A stretch of DNA of 10,578 nt from assembly GCA_913055195.1 (NCBI GenBank), contig CAJXJU010000016.1, positions 1 through 10,578 of the forward strand. Reading direction: 5' to 3'. Under the pieces are notes generated by a model. That model was not told the DNA's origin. It made no database searches and saw only the letters and a program-made list of their open reading frames with translations. The translations under genes were made by a program, and so were the position numbers. The DNA is from an uncultured Desulfohalobiaceae bacterium (GTDB taxonomy: Bacteria > Desulfobacterota > Desulfovibrionia > Desulfovibrionales > Desulfonatronovibrionaceae). Of this stretch, positions 6,692 to 10,578 are shown piece by piece (position 1 is the stretch's first letter; each line of letters starts with the position of its first letter).

Positions 6692-6925
6692 ATGAAGGAA
6701 TTTGTTATTTGTATAAATAATAAAAATAATCCAGCAAGTCTTATAGTTGGAAAAATTTATCGTAAGTTAGATGATCCTGAAGCAGAATCATTCAATATGA
6801 TTCGCATCATAGATGAAGATATCTCAGAAATAGACGGATATCTTTACCCTGCAACATATTTCATGCCTATAGAATTGCCAGAGAAAATACAACAGGCATT
6901 AATGGTTGCTGAAAATTTATATTAA
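6692..6925 (+). CDS. conserved hypothetical protein, 77 aa
   Basis: I do not know its function. The sequence resembles a small uncharacterised protein type found in varied bacteria, recognisable by VICINN near the start, ASLIVGKIYRKL..DPEAE (15-32), RIIDED (38-43), GYLYPATYFMPIELP (49-63) and a short C-terminal helix. The pattern suggests a compact beta-rich, SH3-like domain; there is no signal peptide, cysteine pair or metal site. ATG 6692 has a good ribosome site, AAGAGG at 6678-6683, 8 nt upstream. It lies between the LOG and Smr genes in the same direction, 86 bp after the former and 35 bp before the latter. Base composition is AT-rich. Confidence 0.75.
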   Translation: MKEFVICINNKNNPASLIVGKIYRKLDDPEAESFNMIRIIDEDISEIDGYLYPATYFMPIELPEKIQQALMVAENLY

Positions 6926-6960
6926 TAAAAATTAAGCTCCTGGCCAGTCAAGATATATTC

Positions 6961-7671
6961 ATGTATAATCCATTTGAAAAATTAAAAAAAGTAAAAATCA
7001 AGCAAACACAGCATGGCTCAAACAAAACAATTTTATCATCTAATACGATCTCACAACAACAGGAACATCAGGTTATAAAAGGAGAAGACGAAGATGACAA
7101 AGCGCTTTTTTTAAGCGCCATGGCCGGCGTTAAGCCTTTAAATAAAAAAGGACGCCAGGTTCCTGGACTGAACTCTTTTTCTCCCCCCTCTTCCAGAAAA
7201 TATAAATCCAATCAGGATGAACTGGAAAAATTTTTACGTGGAGAAATCGAATTTGATATACAGTTCAGTGATGAATATGTTGAGGGATATGTACATGGCC
7301 TGGACAGCAGAATTTTTCGTAAACTAAAAAATGGTGGATTTAGCATCCAGGCCCACCTGGATATGCATGGCATGAATACTGACCAGGCTAGATTGGCTCT
7401 TCTTTATTTTATGCGTGAACAATACTCACAAAACAAAAGATGTGTGCTACTCATTCCTGGTCGTGGTTTAAATTCTCCTTTAGGAATAGGTGTTTTAAAA
7501 AGAGAAGTCCAACACTGGTTAACCAGAGAGCCTTTAAAAAGAGTTGTCCTTGCCTTTTGCACTGCCCTGCCCAGACATGGCGGAACAGGTGCTCTGTATG
7601 TTTTGCTCCGCAAATATAAAAAAACCAGAGGAAAAGTAATCTGGGACAGATATTTGAAGTATGAAGGATGA
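6961..7671 (+). CDS. Smr-domain protein
   Basis: A 236-aa protein with a low-complexity, charged and probably disordered N-terminus (residues 1 to about 95) and a C-terminal Smr domain, the fold found in MutS2 and in stand-alone YdaL/SmrA-like nucleases. Domain motifs are LDMHGMNTDQAR (133-144), matching the family LDLHG motif; IPGRGLNSPLGIGVLK (165-180); and TALPRHGGTGALYVLLRK (201-218). The usual HGKG or HGRG of the second motif is PGRG here, so the His at that position is missing. The domain may therefore bind nucleic acid without the normal cleavage chemistry, or use other residues. No strong ribosome site precedes ATG 6961. The stop codon lies in an ATGAAGG heptamer array. Confidence 0.88.
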   Translation: MYNPFEKLKKVKIKQTQHGSNKTILSSNTISQQQEHQVIKGEDEDDKALFLSAMAGVKPLNKKGRQVPGLNSFSPPSSRKYKSNQDELEKFLRGEIEFDIQFSDEYVEGYVHGLDSRIFRKLKNGGFSIQAHLDMHGMNTDQARLALLYFMREQYSQNKRCVLLIPGRGLNSPLGIGVLKREVQHWLTREPLKRVVLAFCTALPRHGGTGALYVLLRKYKKTRGKVIWDRYLKYEG

Positions 7672-7686
7672 AGGATGAAGGATGAA
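7661..7686 (+). repeat. ATGAAGG heptamer repeat over the Smr gene stop
   Basis: ATGAAGG repeats at 7661, 7668 and 7675, followed by a partial ATGAA (7682-7686). Each unit contains TGA; the one at 7669-7671 ends the Smr gene and its neighbours fall in the other frames. Confidence 0.88.
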
Positions 7687-7750
7687 AAAAAATGAACGCG
7701 AAAATACACTTGTAGGGGCAAAACATTGTGTCTGGCAGAACAATAATAAA

Positions 7751-7837
7751 ACTCAACTTTCTGACTTCGTTAACTTGTTGATATTACAAGCATTTCAGAA
7801 AACGTGCTTTCCGCAACCGCAACTCCGAAAGTTGAGT
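7751..7837. mobile_element. 87-bp MITE-like inverted-repeat element
   Basis: ACTCAACTTTC (7751-7761) and GAAAGTTGAGT (7827-7837) are perfect 11-bp terminal inverted repeats. AATAAA flanks the element exactly on both sides (7745-7750 and 7838-7843), as expected of a 6-bp target duplication, though such AT sequence is common. The interior carries nested inverted repeats: TTTCTGA (7758-7764) with TCAGAAA (7795-7801), and CTTGT (7774-7778) with ACAAG (7786-7790). There is no coding capacity. Size, ends and structure fit a non-autonomous miniature element moved by a transposase encoded elsewhere. The parent family is unknown to me. Confidence 0.6.
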
Positions 7838-7860
7838 AATAAAAGATAAAAACATACAAT
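7832..7860 (+). promoter_or_regulatory. possible ftsY promoter with its -35 in the element's right end
   Basis: TTGAGT (7832-7837) and TACAAT (7855-7860) are separated by exactly 17 bp; TACAAT matches five of six and TTGAGT four of six consensus bases. The -35 is the terminal six bases of the inverted-repeat element. Transcription would start about 7866-7868, leaving a leader of roughly 14 nt that just includes the ftsY ribosome site (AAAAGGAG, 7867-7874). Confidence 0.5.
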
Positions 7861-7880
7861 AGGTTGAAAAGGAGCGTTAT

Positions 7881-9431
7881 ATGGGTTTTTTTAGTAAAAT
7901 AAAAAAATTGTGGAAAAAAAAAGAGGAGCCAACTCCTGAAAAAATCGAGCCTTCCATCAAGGAAAAAGAAACTCTTACGCCTGATATTGAAGAGAAAAAG
8001 GTTGTTACTGAATATGAGCCAGTTGAGCCTCAAGAAAAGCCAGCTATTATTGATACTGACTGGCAAAAAAGTGTACGTAAGGCACTGGAAAATGCCGAAC
8101 CAAAGCTCAGTATCTGGCTGGACCACCTTCTGGAAGGCGTAGAAAAGAAAGGCGATGAACTCTGGGCCAGGCTTCATTTTCTTTTTGAAAACCTGGAAGC
8201 GCCCAGAGAAGAAGCAGATGAGTTCATAGCCAGGTTTGCCCACTGGCTGGATGAAATGGACTATGAAGATATTTCTGAATTTCGCTCTGAATTACAGTAC
8301 AGATTGGCCCTGGCCCTGGATCTGGAAGATGAAGAAGATGAGCGAAACAGGCTATTTTTAAAACTTTCCGAAGGACTTAGTAAAACCAAAGAACAACTGT
8401 CCAGACGTATTGATCAACTTTTAAGCATTACCAGCAAATTCGATGATGAATTCTGGGAAGAACTGGAAGAAATTTTAATTATGGCTGACGTGGGATTTAC
8501 TGCCACGCAAAAACTTCTGGACCAACTGAGACCAAAGGTTCGTAAAGAAAAAATTGAAGACGCAGAAGGTTTTAAAGAGCTGCTCAAACAAGAGCTTGCC
8601 TCTCTGTTTCCAGAACCCAGGAAGATAAGAGTATCCAAACCGCCTGAAGTAGTCTTGATGATTGGTGTCAATGGCGTGGGCAAAACAACCACCATTGCCA
8701 AACTGGCCCATAGAGCACAGATGCAGGGCAAAAAAGTAATGATGGTGGCAGGCGATACGTTTCGTGCTGCTGCCATTGAGCAACTAAATATCTGGGCTAA
8801 ACGGGTAGGTGCAGGCTTTTATGCGAAAGAAGATGGCGCTGACCCGGCTGCCGTGGCCTATGAAGCCCTGGATAAGGCCATAGAAGAGGGTTATGATACC
8901 GTGTTTGTGGATACAGCCGGCAGACTACATACCAAGGTCAACCTTATGGACGAGCTGAAAAAAATAAAAAGGGTCGTGAGCAAAAAGCATCCTGGAGCGC
9001 CCCACCGCACCATCCTTGTTCTGGACGCAACCACAGGACAAAACGCCCTCTCCCAGACTCAATTGTTTTCAGAAGCCGTGCCCATTGACGAAATAGTGTT
9101 GACCAAATTGGACGGTACAGCCAAAGGCGGGGTTATAGTGGCCATCGCGCTCGAACACAACATACCTATCACCTTTATTGGCCTGGGTGAAAAAATGGAA
9201 GACTTAGAAATCTTTATCCCTGAACGTGTAGTAAATCGTCTTATGGGATTTGGAGACATTGAAGGACTTGCTGAAAAAACTGCTGCTGTTATTGATGAAA
9301 AACAGGCAAAGAAACACATAATAAAGAAAGGACCTGATAATAATTTTGACCCTGAAGATTTTGGCTTAATATTATTTAGCACATTTAAACAAGTAGAGCT
9401 AATGAATCCAGAGAATAGTATTTTTAAGTAA
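7881..9431 (+). CDS. ftsY: signal recognition particle receptor FtsY
   Basis: SRP receptor GTPase that docks SRP-ribosome complexes at the membrane for co-translational insertion. The 516-aa protein starts at ATG 7881, 6 nt after AAAAGGAG. Residues 1-14 (MGFFSKIKKLWKKK) are a basic amphipathic membrane-targeting helix. An acidic, largely helical A domain runs to about 185. The N domain (about 187-245) includes ILIMADVGFTATQKLL. The G domain has GVNGVGKTT (262-270), GDTFRAAAIEQL (291-302), DTAGRLHTK (344-352), TKLDGTAKGG (408-417) and GLGEKMEDL (434-442). FtsY proteins normally end soon after this. Here residues about 447-503 (FIPERVVNRLMGFGDIEGL ... FDPEDF) instead resemble the start of the Ffh linker/M domain. 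FtsY-type N-terminus and absence of a methionine-rich domain argue against calling it Ffh. The last codons become AT-rich near the junction with the following foreign-looking gene. Confidence 0.95.
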   Translation: MGFFSKIKKLWKKKEEPTPEKIEPSIKEKETLTPDIEEKKVVTEYEPVEPQEKPAIIDTDWQKSVRKALENAEPKLSIWLDHLLEGVEKKGDELWARLHFLFENLEAPREEADEFIARFAHWLDEMDYEDISEFRSELQYRLALALDLEDEEDERNRLFLKLSEGLSKTKEQLSRRIDQLLSITSKFDDEFWEELEEILIMADVGFTATQKLLDQLRPKVRKEKIEDAEGFKELLKQELASLFPEPRKIRVSKPPEVVLMIGVNGVGKTTTIAKLAHRAQMQGKKVMMVAGDTFRAAAIEQLNIWAKRVGAGFYAKEDGADPAAVAYEALDKAIEEGYDTVFVDTAGRLHTKVNLMDELKKIKRVVSKKHPGAPHRTILVLDATTGQNALSQTQLFSEAVPIDEIVLTKLDGTAKGGVIVAIALEHNIPITFIGLGEKMEDLEIFIPERVVNRLMGFGDIEGLAEKTAAVIDEKQAKKHIIKKGPDNNFDPEDFGLILFSTFKQVELMNPENSIFK

Positions 9432-9456
9432 CAAAAAAATGTAGGAGGGTTAATAA

Positions 9457-9540
9457 ATGGAACTTTTATTTGATCAAAGAAAATATATAACTTGTAAGAT
9501 ACGTAGATTAATAATAAAAAATAGACGTATGTTTTCTTGA
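9457..9540 (+). pseudogene. 27-codon start fragment, possible 5' remnant of the glycosyltransferase gene
   Basis: ATG 9457 is preceded at 7 nt by AGGAGGG (9443-9449), the best ribosome site in the window, yet the frame stops after 27 codons at TGA 9538-9540. It is in the same frame as the glycosyltransferase at 9571, separated only by two stops (9538-9540 and 9547-9549). It may be the start of that gene after decay and internal deletion, or a short leader peptide. The sequence has no recognisable family. Confidence 0.35.
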
Positions 9541-9545
9541 CGTCT
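9523..9545 (+). other. small inverted repeat before the glycosyltransferase
   Basis: AGACGT (9523-9528) and ACGTCT (9540-9545) are perfectly complementary over an 11-nt loop. The hairpin spans the end of the 27-codon frame. It is too short and lacks a T run, so it is a weak terminator candidate at best. Confidence 0.25.
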
Positions 9546-9570
9546 CTGATCTAATATACGACAAAGGGAA

Positions 9571-10464
9571 ATGGAAATAATAAAAAAATATAATCCTGAT
9601 TTAATTATATCGGATTGTAAATACAGCACAGTGATAGCATCAAAATTCTTAAAAAAACCTTATTATGTAATTACAAATCAAAATTATACGCGAACTCACA
9701 ATAAGGAGAAATATATAGTCTATCCAGTAATGAAAATGTTGAATGTAATGAATAAATCTGCCAAAGGTGTTCTTATTCCTGATTTACCGATGCCAAATAC
9801 TGTATGCGAATACAATTTAACAAAACTAAATAATTTAACATTTATTGGTCCTTTGATTAGGTATAAATTGGATGATTATGATGAAGTCAAAAGGGGAAAT
9901 TATATACTGAGTGTAATTGGTGGATTTGAATATAGGTTTAGGATTTTAGAGCTCCTAAATAAAGTTGCTGAGGAAAAAAATTTAAAGGTAAAAATGGTCT
10001 GCGGAAGTCATGAGGTTGCAGAAAAACTCAGAAAAATAAAAAAATCAAAAAATATTACAGTAATACCTATTGCCACAGATATGGAAAATTTGATAAAAAA
10101 CTGCTCATTTATTGTGTGCCATGGGGGACATTCTACGCTCATGGAAGCACTAAGTTTCGGAAAGCCTGTGATTACAATACCTGACTTAGACCATCCAGAA
10201 CAGGAAAACAATGCGAGAAAAATAAATGAGCTAAAATGTGGAATTGCCCTATCTCATAAAACATTAAATTATGATTTAAGTTATGCCATTGATGAAATAA
10301 ACAACAATGATATTTATTTTAAAAACGCCGAGAAATTGAGTAGATTATGTAAAAATTACAATGGACGGGATAATATAAAAAGGATAATCGATAAATTTAA
10401 TAATGTCCAATTGGATGGCGAGTATGTCCTTAATAAAAACGCTAAATTAGAATTTAAAATTTAA
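9571..10464 (+). CDS. GT-B glycosyltransferase, N-terminally truncated
   Basis: Resembles the MurG/UDP-glycosyltransferase-like GT-B group, particularly forms common in archaea and in cell-surface polysaccharide loci. Seen motifs: NPDLIISD (8-15), normally found well inside the N-terminal domain; VIGGFEYR (115-122) at the start of the C-terminal domain; [19 protein letters not shown] (183-201), the donor-nucleotide site; and [13 protein letters not shown] (204-216). Family members usually have about 80-100 residues before the NPDLIISD segment, including a glycine-rich GxGH acceptor loop. That part is missing here. AAAGGG (9563-9568) is only 2 nt from ATG 9571, too close for a normal ribosome site, so this is probably not the original start. 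The frame extends upstream to 9550 without a start. Composition is very AT-rich (about 27% G+C in a sampled line), unlike ftsY. It separates ftsY from lon and is probably acquired and inactive or altered. Its stop lies in an ATTTAAA heptamer array. Confidence 0.78.
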   Translation: MEIIKKYNPDLIISDCKYSTVIASKFLKKPYYVITNQNYTRTHNKEKYIVYPVMKMLNVMNKSAKGVLIPDLPMPNTVCEYNLTKLNNLTFIGPLIRYKLDDYDEVKRGNYILSVIGGFEYRFRILELLNKVAEEKNLKVKMVCGSHEVAEKLRKIKKSKNITVIPIATDMENLIKNCSFIVCHGGHSTLMEALSFGKPVITIPDLDHPEQENNARKINELKCGIALSHKTLNYDLSYAIDEINNNDIYFKNAEKLSRLCKNYNGRDNIKRIIDKFNNVQLDGEYVLNKNAKLEFKI

Positions 10465-10472
10465 AATTTAAA
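10452..10472 (+). repeat. three ATTTAAA heptamers over the glycosyltransferase stop
   Basis: Perfect ATTTAAA units at 10452-10458, 10459-10465 and 10466-10472. TAA recurs every 7 bp, and the copy at 10462-10464 is the stop codon. The next gene, lon, begins 16 bp later. Confidence 0.75.
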
Positions 10473-10488
10473 ATCCAAAGGATTTCTT

Positions 10489-10578
10489 ATGCAACTCAGT
10501 GATTATGATGCATTTCCAACCACATTACCCATCGTAGTAGAAGATGAACTTTTTCTTTATCCTTTTATGATCTCTCCT
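10489..10578 (+). CDS. lon: Lon protease, N-terminal fragment (runs off the window)
   Basis: Only the first 30 codons are present. The segment LPIVVEDELFLYPFMISP (residues 13-30) fits the opening of the Lon N-terminal substrate-binding domain, where the usual pattern is LPvlpLrdvvlFPgmvlPl. Lon is the cytosolic ATP-dependent serine protease that degrades misfolded and regulatory proteins. AAAGGA (10477-10482) stands 6 nt before ATG 10489. A stand-alone LON-domain protein is the alternative, because the AAA+ and protease parts lie outside the window. Confidence 0.7.
   Translation, partial: MQLSDYDAFPTTLPIVVEDELFLYPFMISP

Noticed and set aside
7711..7740. GTAGGGGC segment before the inverted-repeat element as part of a palindromic intergenic repeat
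   Set aside because: Only one arm is visible and no complementary arm follows, so there is no structure to support a call.
7404..7756. Three overlapping minus-strand reading frames opposite the Smr gene end
   Set aside because: They are antisense to a gene with clear Smr motifs, run through the heptamer repeat and show no recognisable domain.
7770..9382. Minus-strand reading frames across ftsY
   Set aside because: They are shadows of the well-supported ftsY gene, with low-complexity translations and no ribosome sites.
9219..9431. Calling the GTPase Ffh rather than FtsY
   Set aside because: The basic membrane-targeting N-terminus, acidic A domain and FtsY-type N domain are decisive, and the methionine-rich RNA-binding M domain is absent.
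9537..9565. TTGACG as -35 for the glycosyltransferase
   Set aside because: No -10 hexamer occurs at a suitable spacing before 9571.

Overview
The window reads as a stretch of chromosome from an AT-rich Gram-negative bacterium, most likely a deltaproteobacterium/Desulfobacterota of the Desulfovibrionales type. This lineage call is inference: the Kdo genes show a lipopolysaccharide outer membrane, and the mix of carA followed by a TPR protein, a LOG-family protein, an Smr protein, ftsY and lon fits that group as I remember it. All supported genes are on the + strand.

Layout. (1) 56-2099: waaA (Kdo transferase) and kdsB (CMP-Kdo synthetase), overlapping; kdsB starts at a TTG inside waaA. Together they activate Kdo and attach it to lipid A. 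(2) 2167-3661: a very AT-rich accessory block with a Uma2-family nuclease-fold protein, then an overlapping gene pair: an unrecognised 102-aa protein and an AbiEii-type nucleotidyltransferase, laid out like an antitoxin/toxin operon. (3) 3662-3955: intergenic region with a strong hairpin, a competing copy of its 3' arm, and seven tandem 9-bp repeats, ending in the leader of carA. (4) 3956-7671: carA, a TPR protein, a LOG-family (TIGR00730-like) protein, a 77-aa conserved unknown and an Smr-domain protein. (5) 7672-7880: a gap holding an 87-bp MITE-like inverted-repeat element with a possible 6-bp target duplication. Its right end supplies a plausible -35 for ftsY. (6) 7881-9431: ftsY, the SRP receptor, with an unusual Ffh-like C-terminal tail. 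(7) 9457-10464: an AT-rich glycosyltransferase that lacks its N-terminal half-domain, behind an in-frame start fragment closed by two stops. (8) 10489-10578: the first 30 codons of lon.

The most striking structure is not a gene. Tandem repeats with a unit of exactly 7 bp but unrelated sequences recur across the window. Four of them (GGCTAAA, GGGGTAA, GGATGAA, ATTTAAA) sit exactly on the 3' ends of kdsB, the TPR gene, the Smr gene and the glycosyltransferase, and supply their stop codons. Each unit carries a stop codon, and 7 is not a multiple of 3, so three units close all three reading frames. Another heptamer array (TCGAACN) lies in frame inside waaA, in a loop that appears expanded. These recall the heptanucleotide STRR repeats of cyanobacteria, but their placement on stop codons deserves a genome-wide check.

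No rRNA, tRNA, CRISPR array or transposase gene was seen.
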